Positions 1 through 9,154 of a stretch of 48,858 bases of DNA are shown one piece after another (positions within the stretch are counted from its first letter, which is position 1; the number at the start of each line of letters is the position of its first letter). Below the pieces are notes generated by a model. It did no database searches. It worked only from the letters and a program-made list of their open reading frames with translations, and had not been told where the DNA came from. Source of the DNA: an uncultured Candidatus Melainabacteria bacterium (GTDB lineage: Bacteria; Cyanobacteriota; Vampirovibrionia; Gastranaerophilales; Gastranaerophilaceae); contig CAMUPF010000012.1 of NCBI GenBank assembly GCA_947090755.1, positions 1-48,858 on the forward strand. Direction: 5' to 3'. Made by a program: the position numbers and the translations under genes.

Positions 1-58
1 GCGCTTTTGGCCGCAAGCGCGAGCGTTGGCGTTTAACGCGAAGGGCGGAGAGCCGGCG
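1..58 (+). repeat. Distal part of GC-rich palindromic leader element (copy 1)
   Basis: These 58 nt are base-for-base the same as 32461-32518, while the pilin sequence beyond has many synonymous differences. The segment holds the hairpin GCGCTT...AAGCGC and is translated in frame into the pilin leader. It is the 3' portion of the element described at 32378-32524. Confidence 0.8.
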
Positions 59-985
59 AGTCATGGTTTTACGATGGCGGAAATCCTGTTATCCCTAACA
101 ATCATCGGCGTAGTCGCGGCGATAACGCTTCCGTCGTTGACAGGCAACATTAACGAACGCACGTGGAACACACAAAGAAAAGCGCTTTATGCGCGAATGA
201 GTCAGGCAGTAGCGCTAATGCCGGCGTTAAATGGCTATGGAACACTGGACGATACAACAGACACAGCCGCTGAAACTTTCGTAACAGAAGGGCTTTCTAA
301 AGTATTAAAAATAAACAATATCTGTGATAGTGACCACCTCGCTGATTGCGGAATTCCGACCAAAATTTCCCCGCTTGGCGGAGAGAATCCTATTGATGTT
401 CCTTTAACATTAGTTGGGTTGAATAGTATGTTTAACGGCTCAACAGATATTGGTGGGCCAAATTCCCAGCATTACGAATATTCTCAAAAAGATACAAAAG
501 CTGCAGCGTTTGAAACGCAAAATGGTGAAAGTATTCTTGTTTTCTATAATCCTTCTTGTGTAAGTGATATGGGTGAAAATAGTTTTAGTTATGTTCAACC
601 GAAAATGTGTGCAAATTTTATTTATGACTTGAACGGAAATAAAGGGCCAAATACAGTGGGTAAGGATATCGGTTTTATGACAGCGATATACCCTGCTGAT
701 TCTATTGTTGTAGCGCCGGTACCTCAGGATTTTAATGGTGGCTCGGGCTCACATGAGGACGCTGTTAATAAATGTAGAAATTTTGAGGACAGCAGATTAC
801 CGAATATCCATGAGGCGATGTCAATGTTCTATAATAGGTCATTATTAGGCGGTGGCTGGGGAGGTTTGGCAATATGGACTTCTACGTCAAGCGGCGGCGG
901 AACTTTTTGGCGTCAAAATCTAAATACAGGCCATCGAGGACCTTCTAGTAGGGATCCATGGAATGTTCGTTGTGTTAAACGTTAA
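2..985 (+). CDS. Type IV/II prepilin-like protein, copy 1 (5' end outside window)
   Basis: The reading frame is open from the window edge through a GC-rich leader and then shows the prepilin signature SHG|FTMAEILLSLTIIG, with Gly at -1, Phe at +1 and Glu at +5, followed by a hydrophobic helix. A prepilin peptidase should cut before Phe and the mature protein should enter a pilus or pseudopilus at the envelope. The ectodomain has paired cysteines (NNICD...ADCG, PSC...KMC, CRN...VRCVKR) and a C-terminal RLPN...W(T)S...VRCVKR pattern reminiscent of the Lcl/DUF1566 C-terminal fold; that fold assignment is inference. The first 58 nt are identical to positions 32461-32518 upstream of another copy, so the true ATG and a G run probably lie just outside the window. 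A TTG at 26 is in frame but has no ribosome-binding site. Confidence 0.85.
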   Translation, partial: RFWPQARALAFNAKGGEPASHGFTMAEILLSLTIIGVVAAITLPSLTGNINERTWNTQRKALYARMSQAVALMPALNGYGTLDDTTDTAAETFVTEGLSKVLKINNICDSDHLADCGIPTKISPLGGENPIDVPLTLVGLNSMFNGSTDIGGPNSQHYEYSQKDTKAAAFETQNGESILVFYNPSCVSDMGENSFSYVQPKMCANFIYDLNGNKGPNTVGKDIGFMTAIYPADSIVVAPVPQDFNGGSGSHEDAVNKCRNFEDSRLPNIHEAMSMFYNRSLLGGGWGGLAIWTSTSSGGGTFWRQNLNTGHRGPSSRDPWNVRCVKR

Positions 986-988
986 ATA

Positions 989-1008
989 AGGCGGTTTGAA
1001 TGCCGCCT
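989..1008 (+). terminator. Hairpin after prepilin copy 1
   Basis: AGGCGG and CCGCCT form a 6-bp stem with an 8-nt loop just after the stop codon, followed by a moderately T-rich stretch. It is a weak intrinsic terminator. Confidence 0.45.
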
Positions 1009-1009
1009 C

Positions 1010-1043
1010 TTGTTTATATTTCACCTTGTGCTATACTTGTGGT
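1010..1043 (+). promoter_or_regulatory. Promoter of dgt, apparently leaderless
   Basis: TTGTTT (1010-1015), a 16-nt spacer and TATACT (1032-1037) resemble a sigma-70 promoter. The -10 box lies only 6 nt before the ATG at 1044, and no Shine-Dalgarno sequence precedes that ATG, so transcription probably starts at or next to the start codon. Confidence 0.5.
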
Positions 1044-2078
1044 ATGAAGCATAATATTGTTGACGACAGCATAAGAAGAGGCTTAGAGGATAGAGAGATT
1101 CAAACTCTTAGTGAATTTGCGACCAAAAGCAGGTTTACGCGCGGCCGTGTAAGGGAAGAAGCGGGTTGTCCATTCCGGACGGATTTTCAGCGTGATAGAG
1201 ATAGGATTATTCATTCAAAAGCGTTTCGCAGGTTGAAACACAAGACTCAGGTTTTTTTGTCGCCTTATGATGATCATTTTAGAACCCGTTTAACCCATAC
1301 GCTTGAGGTTTCGCAAATCGCAAGAACTATGGCGCGTGCTTTGAATTTGAACGAAGATTTGACAGAAGCTATTTCGCTCGGACACGATTTGGGACATACT
1401 CCTTTCGGGCATTGCGGCGAAGGTGTGTTGAATCGTTTATTGAAGGACGGGTTTAAACATAATGTTCAGAGTGTTCGTGTGGTTGAAATATTAGAGGATT
1501 TGAATCTCTGTCAGGAAACAGTTGACGGGATTTTGACTCATTCGTGGGGGTATAAGCCCGAAACTCCCGAGGCGCAGGTAGTACAGTTTGCGGACAAAAT
1601 TGCATATATCAATCATGATATTCAGGATTCAATAAGAGCGGGGCTTATCGAGGAGAAGGATTTACCAAAAGATTGTATCCGCTATTATTCGTCTACACCG
1701 TCAAAAAGATTGAATCGCATGGTTTCAGATATTATTTACAGTTCACTTGGCAAGCCCGAAATCCGTATGAGTGAAGAGGGTTGGAGTTATACGACACGTC
1801 TTCGTGAGTGGATGTTTGAGAATGTCTATGTCGGGTCGCCGGCAAAAATGGAGGAGAAAAAAGCCTCCAGATGTGTGGAAGAATTGTTTAATTATTATAA
1901 AAATCTTCTGCGTAATGAACTGCCTGCTGATCAACTGGAAACAGTTATTTCCGACTATATTTCAGGAATGACCGACCGTTACGCCATTGAACGCTTCTCA
2001 GAAATTTTTATTCCTAAAGGATTACAAACGCAAACGGGCGATGAATTTTTGTATAAATTGATAAAAAGTTTTAAATAG
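1044..2078 (+). CDS. dgt: Deoxyguanosinetriphosphate triphosphohydrolase-like protein
   Basis: This HD-domain enzyme is expected to hydrolyse dGTP (or other dNTPs) to the deoxynucleoside and triphosphate. The 344-aa protein carries the family's FRxDFxRDRDRIIHSKAFRR-like N-terminus, the metal ligands H85 in RLTHTLEV, H114-D115 in GHDLGHTPFGH, and a later Asp in QFADKIAY. Length fits the shorter bacterial dGTPase type. I chose the ATG at 1044 because the family alignment starts there and the reading frame upstream (from 996) is cysteine-rich and not family-like. The gene follows a prepilin gene and precedes a glycosyltransferase, with its own probable promoter. Confidence 0.93.
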   Translation: MKHNIVDDSIRRGLEDREIQTLSEFATKSRFTRGRVREEAGCPFRTDFQRDRDRIIHSKAFRRLKHKTQVFLSPYDDHFRTRLTHTLEVSQIARTMARALNLNEDLTEAISLGHDLGHTPFGHCGEGVLNRLLKDGFKHNVQSVRVVEILEDLNLCQETVDGILTHSWGYKPETPEAQVVQFADKIAYINHDIQDSIRAGLIEEKDLPKDCIRYYSSTPSKRLNRMVSDIIYSSLGKPEIRMSEEGWSYTTRLREWMFENVYVGSPAKMEEKKASRCVEELFNYYKNLLRNELPADQLETVISDYISGMTDRYAIERFSEIFIPKGLQTQTGDEFLYKLIKSFK

Positions 2079-2080
2079 GG

Positions 2081-2115
2081 TTTACCAAACAAAGGAAATG
2101 CTTTATAATAATAAT
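2081..2115 (+). promoter_or_regulatory. Promoter of the WecG/TagA gene, apparently leaderless
   Basis: TTTACC (2081-2086), a 17-nt spacer and a perfect TATAAT (2104-2109) precede the ATG at 2116 by 6 nt. There is no room for a Shine-Dalgarno sequence if transcription starts at the usual distance from the -10 box. Confidence 0.6.
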
Positions 2116-2835
2116 ATGGAACGCAGGACAGAGAGATTACAGGATTTAGAGGTTGACACTTTTGCTATTGACGAGGCGATTGAATACGGGTTTAAAACCC
2201 GCGGACAGGTTGTCACTTTGAACCCTGAAATGGTTATGAATTCCCGTGAAAATCAGTCCTTGAAAAGTATTATTCAAAATGCGCAGCTTGTTATTCCTGA
2301 TGGCGTGGGCATTGAAATCGGATTTAAGATTCTCGGTAAAAATAATGTGCACAGAATCGCAGGTATTGAGTATGCGAAATCTATGGTTAAAAAGTTTTAT
2401 GAAGAAAAACTTCCTGTGGCTCTAGTCGGGGCGAAGCAGGAGGTTATTGAACTTGCCGCTGAAAATTTGAAAAAAGAATTTAACGGCTTGAACATTGTTT
2501 ATCTGCATAATGGTTTTTATGATGATGAAACGGTGATGTTTGAAGAACTAAAGAAATCCGGTGCTCAATTGGTTCTGGTGGCGCTGGGTTCACCGAAGCA
2601 GGAAGAATTTATTTACAGACTTAAAAGTGATATGCCGCAGGCATTGTTTATTGGTGTCGGCGGAAGTTTTGATGTATGGTCTAATAAGGTTGAAAGAGCA
2701 CCGGAATTTTATCAAAAAGCGGGTTTGGAATGGCTTTACCGTACGGTAAAGGAACCTTCAAGGTTTAAGAGAATATTTCCGGCTCTGCCGTTATTTGTGT
2801 TGAGAGTGGTTAAAGAAAGGGTTTCTAAATGTTAA
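2116..2835 (+). CDS. WecG/TagA/CpsF family glycosyltransferase (GT26)
   Basis: Family members transfer an N-acetylhexosamine (for example N-acetylmannosamine) to a lipid-linked sugar in wall teichoic acid or envelope polysaccharide synthesis at the inner face of the membrane. The 240-aa protein shows the family blocks in order: VVTLNPEMVM near residue 30, IPDGVGI, HRIAGIEYAKSM (normally RxxGxD), LGSPKQEEF and GVGGSFDVWSNKVERAPEF, ending in the usual LEWLYR...EPSRFKR. The ATG at 2116 is preferred to one at 2098 because of the TATAAT box 6 nt before it and family length. The stop overlaps the next gene by 7 nt, suggesting translational coupling. Confidence 0.9.
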   Translation: MERRTERLQDLEVDTFAIDEAIEYGFKTRGQVVTLNPEMVMNSRENQSLKSIIQNAQLVIPDGVGIEIGFKILGKNNVHRIAGIEYAKSMVKKFYEEKLPVALVGAKQEVIELAAENLKKEFNGLNIVYLHNGFYDDETVMFEELKKSGAQLVLVALGSPKQEEFIYRLKSDMPQALFIGVGGSFDVWSNKVERAPEFYQKAGLEWLYRTVKEPSRFKRIFPALPLFVLRVVKERVSKC

Positions 2836-3653
2836 ATGATATTGAAGTGAAAAAATTAGAAGAATTATGCCTTGAAACAAGGAAAAATATACTTTCAATG
2901 GTTTTTAACTCTCAATCCGGTCATATTGGCGGTGCGTTTTCTTCTGTTGAATTGCTTACGGTTTTGTTTCATAAATGCATGAAGACGGTGCCGTTATGGA
3001 AACAGGACAAAGATTTTGAAGCGCGTGACAGATTTGTACTTTCTAAAGGTCATGCTTCTGCAGTGTTATATTCCGTGTTAGCGCAATTAGGTTATTTCCC
3101 GCAGGAAGAATTGATGACGTTTAGAAAATTTGGCAGCCGCTTGCAGGGCCATCCGACGAAACTTTGTCCGGGGGTGGAGGTTCCGACCGGTTCTCTGGGA
3201 CAGGGGCTTTCAATTGCCTGCGGAATTGCGATGGCATTAAAACTTGACCATAAATCTAATAAAGTTTATGCATTGCTCGGTGATGGTGAGCTTCAGGAGG
3301 GCAGCGTATGGGAAGCGTTTATGCATATAGCGCACCTGAAACTTGATAATATAATTGCGATTATTGACAGAAACGGGCTTCAAATTGATGGAGGCACCGA
3401 GAACGTTAAATCTCTGGATAATCTTAAAGCCAAAATTGAAGCTTTTAACTGGGAGGTGCTTGAGATTAACGGGCATGATGTAAACGAAATTTATTGCGCA
3501 ATAGAAAAAGCAAAAGCTGCAGGAAAGCCTGTTGCTATACTTGCTAAAACTGTTAAAGGTAAAGGCGTTTCGTTTATGGAAAACAACGCCGGCTGGCATG
3601 GCAAAGCGCCGAATAAGGATGATTATGAACGCGCAATGGCTGAATTGAAGTAA
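2829..3653 (+). CDS. Transketolase, N-terminal (ThDP-binding) subunit
   Basis: The 274-aa protein corresponds to the thiamine-diphosphate domain of transketolase, which moves two-carbon units between sugar phosphates in the pentose phosphate pathway. SGHIGGAFSSVELL, SKGHASAVLYSVLAQLGY and GSLGQGLS are typical, and the cofactor motif GDGELQEG...IIDRN is present near residues 150-175. Split transketolases normally have a C-terminal subunit gene directly downstream. Here a pilin gene follows instead and no C-terminal half is in the window. It overlaps the glycosyltransferase gene by 7 nt. Confidence 0.92.
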   Translation: MLNDIEVKKLEELCLETRKNILSMVFNSQSGHIGGAFSSVELLTVLFHKCMKTVPLWKQDKDFEARDRFVLSKGHASAVLYSVLAQLGYFPQEELMTFRKFGSRLQGHPTKLCPGVEVPTGSLGQGLSIACGIAMALKLDHKSNKVYALLGDGELQEGSVWEAFMHIAHLKLDNIIAIIDRNGLQIDGGTENVKSLDNLKAKIEAFNWEVLEINGHDVNEIYCAIEKAKAAGKPVAILAKTVKGKGVSFMENNAGWHGKAPNKDDYERAMAELK

Positions 3654-3662
3654 AAAAGGAGT

Positions 3663-4553
3663 ATGATGATGAGTAGTAATCCTAAGATTTTAAAAAAAGC
3701 ATTCACACTGGCAGAAATCTTTATTGCGATGGTAATTCTTTCTGTTCTGGTGTCAGTTTGCGTTACTTTTTTTACATCTAAAAAGGATTATGAACGTGAA
3801 TTCTTTTATTACTCGGCGTATAAAAACCTTGTGAATGTTGTTGACACGGCGCTTATGAACGAAAAGTATTTGAACCCTCCTGCCGGTTCTACAGCGAAGG
3901 TAGAGGAATCAACCTGCGGACAAGTGGCTTACCCGACAAAATGCAGAGCATTCAAGCCAGATTCCGGAACGCTGTGTAATGTTTTAAGCGATTATTTTAA
4001 TACCGTGGGTACAGTTAATTGCAGCGTTACGAATGCGACACCTCAAAACGGCGCTAATGTGGCAATGAAATTGACAAACGGTATGGAAATATATTTTGCT
4101 AATCAGGCTTCAACAGCGGTGTTAGCCGATGCTGAAGCGCAGGTGGTTGCTTCTGAGCAAAACGGTTATACAATTTGGATTGATTTGAATGGTCACGGAA
4201 AGGGTGAAGATAAATTATATTATGATATTATGCCTTTTTATATAACTCTAGCCGGTAAAGTTGTTCCGGGGGTAGGGAATGTTGCCGGTCTGCGCGGATA
4301 TGATTATGTAGGCTTAGACGCCGGTGATAATTCTTCATTGATGGCGTTTGATATCGTTAAGGTTGAACCGGATTCTAATATTCAAACAGTTAAGGCGCGT
4401 TCTTTATCATTCAGAGCAGCGGCTTGCCGTTCCGGATATTTGAGTCAGGGTACAAGTTATTGTAAATATGATGTAGATAATGTCGAAACCCTGAATCCGG
4501 ATTACGCAGATTGTGAAATCCGTCTTGTTAAAAAGTTGAAAAGGGTTAAATAA
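3663..4553 (+). CDS. Prepilin-type N-methylation protein, different from the FTMAEILLSL family
   Basis: The N-terminus ILKKAFTLAEIFIAMVILSV is a type IV prepilin signal with the expected short basic leader, Phe at +1, Glu at +5 and a hydrophobic helix; Ala rather than Gly is at -1. The 296-aa ectodomain contains several cysteines and ends in basic residues. Its body does not match the five paralogous pilins in this window and it has no G run in the leader, so it should be constitutively in frame. It follows the transketolase half-gene by 9 nt and its TAA shares one base with the ATG of the next gene, indicating a transcriptional unit. Confidence 0.85.
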   Translation: MMMSSNPKILKKAFTLAEIFIAMVILSVLVSVCVTFFTSKKDYEREFFYYSAYKNLVNVVDTALMNEKYLNPPAGSTAKVEESTCGQVAYPTKCRAFKPDSGTLCNVLSDYFNTVGTVNCSVTNATPQNGANVAMKLTNGMEIYFANQASTAVLADAEAQVVASEQNGYTIWIDLNGHGKGEDKLYYDIMPFYITLAGKVVPGVGNVAGLRGYDYVGLDAGDNSSLMAFDIVKVEPDSNIQTVKARSLSFRAAACRSGYLSQGTSYCKYDVDNVETLNPDYADCEIRLVKKLKRVK

Positions 4554-5014
4554 TGATTTTTGACGATATAAAAAATATTAAAAATTACGCTGAAATTGAT
4601 GGGAAAATTGCAGAATTTATCAGCGGCTTGCAGGCTGATATTCCGGCAGGTAGAATTTATCTGAGCGATGACGGTTTGACATACGCTAATGTCGATGAAT
4701 ATACGACTAAATTACACGAAAATTGCAAACCGGAGGCACATAAAAAGTATATTGATATTCAGATTATGCTTGATGGTGTCGAGGAATTGGATTACACGGA
4801 TATTGAGGGGTTGGATGTCAGCGAAGCTTACGATTCTGCACGCGATGTAATGTTTTTTGCAAAACCTGAAAGAGTTTTGAATAAAGTCGTTCTTGCGGCA
4901 GGTAAGTTTATTTTGCTTTATCCTCATGAAGCACATCAACCGCAAATGGCTTATAAAAATTTGCCGGCAGCGGTTAAAAAAGTGGTAGTTAAAATCCCTG
5001 TAGACCGGCTATAA
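4553..5014 (+). CDS. YhcH/YjgK/YiaL family (DUF386) protein
   Basis: This 153-aa protein matches the cupin-like YhcH/YjgK/YiaL family. Family members have been linked to sugar or sialic-acid catabolism, but the reaction is not firmly established. Visible family features are the EAHKKYIDIQIMLDGVEEL block near residue 65 and the metal-site-like FxxLYPHEAHQP block near residue 125, followed by KVVVKIPV at the end. The start overlaps the preceding pilin stop by one base. The 3' end overlaps the convergent transporter gene by 26 bp. Confidence 0.85.
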   Translation: MIFDDIKNIKNYAEIDGKIAEFISGLQADIPAGRIYLSDDGLTYANVDEYTTKLHENCKPEAHKKYIDIQIMLDGVEELDYTDIEGLDVSEAYDSARDVMFFAKPERVLNKVVLAAGKFILLYPHEAHQPQMAYKNLPAAVKKVVVKIPVDRL

Positions 5015-5528
5015 TTCCGTAAATCGCCGAAATTCCAAGGTAAAATAGCGGATTAAGTTTTTTGTGCAGGCTTATTAGAATTAGTATTGCTAAAAATACT
5101 ATATTGTATAGGTTTATGTTTTCGCCCAGAAAGTTATTTATAAACATATTTACGCCGACTGCCGACAGAAGCCCGCACCCAAGCGGCTTTAGTACGTAAA
5201 TTATCGACCGGACGTAAATATTTTCACGAAATTTTCGAAGTGCTTTTGAGATTAAAACAACAAATATTAATGATGGAAGCGCAATAGCGGTTGTTGAAAC
5301 GAGCGAACCAATAAGTCCGGCGGTTTTAAACCCTGCAAAAGTTGCCATGTTAATGCCGATTGGCCCCGGAGTGATTGATGAAATCGCAATCATATTGCTT
5401 AAATCATCAAATGTGTACCAGTTGTAGACTTCGGAAATATTATAGAGGAAAGGCAGTGTTGCGTATCCTCCGCCGAAGGAGAATATGCCAATATTGAAGA
5501 AGTTTTGGAATAAATCCCACAAAATCAT
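4989..5528 (-). CDS. Chromate transporter-type half protein, second of pair
   Basis: This 179-aa integral membrane protein is a single CHR domain. FSFGGGYATLPFL near residue 18 and the TPGPIGINMATFAGFK segment near residue 55 are the family hallmarks, with about five to six hydrophobic helices. Short CHR proteins act in pairs, and here the partner lies immediately upstream with a 4-nt ATGA overlap. Chromate export is the name-giving activity, but for a gut anaerobe the real substrate may be another anion. It is at the end of a minus-strand run starting with atpD. Confidence 0.88.
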   Translation of the reverse strand: MILWDLFQNFFNIGIFSFGGGYATLPFLYNISEVYNWYTFDDLSNMIAISSITPGPIGINMATFAGFKTAGLIGSLVSTTAIALPSLIFVVLISKALRKFRENIYVRSIIYVLKPLGCGLLSAVGVNMFINNFLGENINLYNIVFLAILILISLHKKLNPLFYLGISAIYGIIAGLQGF

Positions 5529-6073
5529 GCTCTTCTCCCTTTAAAAAATCCGATTACAACTCCGAGTAGAATCCCTGCGATAACGATGTACATCGGGAGA
5601 ATTTTAAGTCCCAGAAGCGCTGTGAATGACGCAAAAAATATTACAAGTGCGCCGTTATCGACTATACTTTTCTTCCACATTTCATTAACCGCTTGAAAAA
5701 GCAGCGCAAGGACACCGATTCCGACGCCTGTAAAAATGCTTTGAACAAATGAAACGTGAACGACCTGTGCTAAAAGGTTTGCAAGCAGGATTATGCAAAG
5801 AAATGCGGGGGTAACCATTCCTGTTATAGCCGCAATTGCACCTTTGGTTCGGGCAAGCTTGTAGCCCACAAAAACGGCTGTATTAATCGCGATTACACCG
5901 GGTAGGCTTTGCGAAATAGCGTAATATTCGCAAACCTCGTCGTCGGTAATTTCTTCGTATTTTGCGGCAATTTCAGACTGCAAAAGCGGCAGGATTACAT
6001 ATCCGCCGCCTAAAAGTAATGTTCCGATTCGGAAAAATCTTATATAGATGTCTTTTAAACTAATGTTAGTCAT
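5525..6073 (-). CDS. Chromate transporter-type half protein, first of pair
   Basis: This 182-aa membrane protein is the other CHR half. It has LLGGGYVILPLL near residue 18 and SQSLPGVIAINTAVFVGYK, where the usual Pro-Gly-Pro is Pro-Gly-Val, a difference from its partner that suggests the halves are not interchangeable. It begins 18 nt after atpC on the same strand and has no obvious ribosome-binding site, so it may depend on read-through from the ATP synthase genes. Pairing of short CHR proteins is established for the family; the substrate here is unknown. Confidence 0.87.
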   Translation of the reverse strand: MTNISLKDIYIRFFRIGTLLLGGGYVILPLLQSEIAAKYEEITDDEVCEYYAISQSLPGVIAINTAVFVGYKLARTKGAIAAITGMVTPAFLCIILLANLLAQVVHVSFVQSIFTGVGIGVLALLFQAVNEMWKKSIVDNGALVIFFASFTALLGLKILPMYIVIAGILLGVVIGFFKGRRA

Positions 6074-6091
6074 GTTTTTTATCGCCGGCTG

Positions 6092-6484
6092 CTATTTCGT
6101 CATTGTTGCTTTAAGACGTGCAAGAGCTCTGGCTTTTGCCGCTTCTGCGCGTTTTGCGTCAATTTCTGCTTTAGCGTCCGCTAAACGTTCTTCTGCACGT
6201 GAAAGAGCAAGTCTTGCACGGTTGCAATCGATTTCTGCACTGCATTCTGCTATATCAGTCAGGATTAAAGCCTCGTTGTTTTTGAACTGCAAAACCCCGC
6301 CCATTACGGTGAAAAGTTTGACTTCGCCGTCTTTTATGATTTTGGCAACGCAAATATCAAGCACTCTCATACAAGGAACGTGATTTTCTAAAATACCGAA
6401 TTCGCCTTCGGTACTTTTGGCAATAATTTCATCGGCCTCGCCGTCAAATACAACTTTTTCGTGAGTAATGATTTTTACTTTCAT
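6092..6484 (-). CDS. atpC: ATP synthase F1 epsilon subunit
   Basis: This 130-aa protein is the epsilon subunit of the F1 rotor stalk, which couples rotation to catalysis and restrains ATP hydrolysis. KVVFDGEADEIIAKSTEGEFGILENHVP is the canonical N-terminal beta-sandwich pattern (only part quoted in sequence order), followed by the Ala/Arg-rich two-helix C-terminal domain. It begins 8 nt after atpD. No other F1Fo genes are nearby, matching the cyanobacterial habit of keeping beta and epsilon as a separate pair. Confidence 0.95.
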   Translation of the reverse strand: MKVKIITHEKVVFDGEADEIIAKSTEGEFGILENHVPCMRVLDICVAKIIKDGEVKLFTVMGGVLQFKNNEALILTDIAECSAEIDCNRARLALSRAEERLADAKAEIDAKRAEAAKARALARLKATMTK

Positions 6485-6492
6485 TTTTACTC

Positions 6493-7914
<1,422 letters not shown>

Positions 7915-7944
7915 TTATCTTGCCTTTATTATACATCAAATAAA

Positions 7945-7979
7945 TTTACAAGCGCAAGTTTTTAGTGTAATATATAGGT
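7945..7979 (+). promoter_or_regulatory. Promoter of the unknown gene at 7980, apparently leaderless
   Basis: TTTACA (7945-7950), exactly 17 nt, TAATAT (7968-7973), and then only 6 nt to the ATG at 7980. No Shine-Dalgarno sequence is present. It is divergent from atpD. Confidence 0.6.
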
Positions 7980-8681
7980 ATGAATTTCGTACAGCGAGTT
8001 ATTTATATGTTATTGGCGATGAAGGAAAGAGGTTTAAGGCTTCGGCTTGATAAACACCTTCGTACTTCTGCGACGAATTCTACATCAAAAAGGGTTATCG
8101 CGGGTAACTGCTCATTGACTCTTAACACCGAAACAAACAAGAATATTGAACTCGTTAAGCAAAATATGCTTGATATCGTAAAAAATTCAAATTTTACGGT
8201 GGAATTTTTACTTGATTTGATTAAGCAAAAGGGCGTTAAGGTTGTCTACCTGAAGGACGCGTACAAAATTCTTGCACTTTTGAATGCGGAAGAAGGCTTG
8301 GTTCTGGAACGCAAAGGCTTTGAAGCTCTAATGCTGAACCTTATTGCCGGAAACGGATTCGGGCTTTCGACAAAACCTGTGTTTGTGCTTGAAAAAGACT
8401 GTAACGATTTCTACTTTTTGTTGTTTCATTTTTATAAAATGCACAGTTATTTTCAAAAACTTCCGGGGCTTGATTACAATTCGCAAGAGTTGTTCCGAAT
8501 CTATTCCCGCGATCCTGAGAAATGCGACCTTACGCAATTAGGGTTTGAAGAAATGACAGCATTAAAAGAGGCGATTGCGCGCGATAACGAAGCCAGTGAA
8601 TTTGTAATAGAAGTTGCGAAACAAAAAGACGGGGCGAAGAACGCGATGGCAAAACTAAAAGATGGCGGTGCCTCTTTATAA
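7980..8681 (+). CDS. Unknown 233-aa protein
   Basis: I do not recognise this protein. It has a basic N-terminus (MKERGLRLRLDKHLR), no clear signal peptide or membrane segment, and a mostly helical, mixed-charge body ending in AKLKDGGASL. Its start is fixed by a good promoter whose -10 box is 6 nt before the ATG, and codon use looks like its neighbours. It stands alone between divergent atpD and convergent rhodanese genes. A hairpin overlaps its stop codon. Confidence 0.75.
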   Translation: MNFVQRVIYMLLAMKERGLRLRLDKHLRTSATNSTSKRVIAGNCSLTLNTETNKNIELVKQNMLDIVKNSNFTVEFLLDLIKQKGVKVVYLKDAYKILALLNAEEGLVLERKGFEALMLNLIAGNGFGLSTKPVFVLEKDCNDFYFLLFHFYKMHSYFQKLPGLDYNSQELFRIYSRDPEKCDLTQLGFEEMTALKEAIARDNEASEFVIEVAKQKDGAKNAMAKLKDGGASL

Positions 8682-8690
8682 AGACACCGC
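8663..8690. terminator. Bidirectional hairpin between convergent genes
   Basis: GGCGGTG and CACCGCC form a stem around an AT-rich centre, overlapping the end of the 7980 gene and lying just beyond the rhodanese stop. There is no long T run. Confidence 0.4.
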
Positions 8691-8696
8691 CTAAAA

Positions 8697-9080
8697 TTAT
8701 GTCGTTGCGAAGCCGAATTCTTCTTTCCATGTTTTGAAGCCGCCTTCTAAATGCATGCACGGATAGCCGTAATCCGCAAGTTTCAGGCACGCTTTTGCGC
8801 CTAAATGACATTGCTGGTTATAACAACAAACAACAGTCGTTTCGTCCTTTGATAACTGGTCAATACGCTCGCTTATCGTTTCATAAGGCATGGAAATCGC
8901 ACCCGGGATGTGCGAAATTTCATAATCCGCTTCGCCCCTCACGTCAATTACCCTAACCTTACCCTCTTCCATTAAGTCTTTTAACTCTACAGGGCCTAGA
9001 GTGTAAGCAAGGCATTTCATAAAGTATTTTTTGGCCATTTCTGTGTCGTTGCGTAATTCTTTGATTTCTAGATTCGTCAT
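8697..9080 (-). CDS. Rhodanese-like sulfurtransferase, single domain
   Basis: The 127-aa protein has a rhodanese domain preceded by about 30 residues of extension. VRVIDVRGEADYEISHIPGA is the conserved first half and the active loop follows TTVVCCYNQQCHLGAKA, where the cysteine after VVC is the likely persulfide carrier. A related Cys-Tyr-Asn-Gln-Gln-Cys loop is seen in several anaerobe rhodanese-like proteins. The C-terminal EGGFKTWKEEFG is standard. It probably moves sulfur or handles thiosulfate in the cytoplasm. A GGAGT ribosome-binding site precedes the ATG. Confidence 0.9.
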   Translation of the reverse strand: MTNLEIKELRNDTEMAKKYFMKCLAYTLGPVELKDLMEEGKVRVIDVRGEADYEISHIPGAISMPYETISERIDQLSKDETTVVCCYNQQCHLGAKACLKLADYGYPCMHLEGGFKTWKEEFGFATT

Positions 9081-9154
9081 AAGTTACTCCTTTCGATTAA
9101 GGTTATAACCGAATTAGAAAAATTTTTAATTCGCCGTAAGACTTGTTATTCCGG

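Noticed and set aside
3237-3599. Antisense reading frame within the transketolase gene
   Set aside because: It lies opposite a strongly conserved coding region, has no ribosome-binding site and looks like a shadow frame; the same applies to the many other antisense frames in the window.
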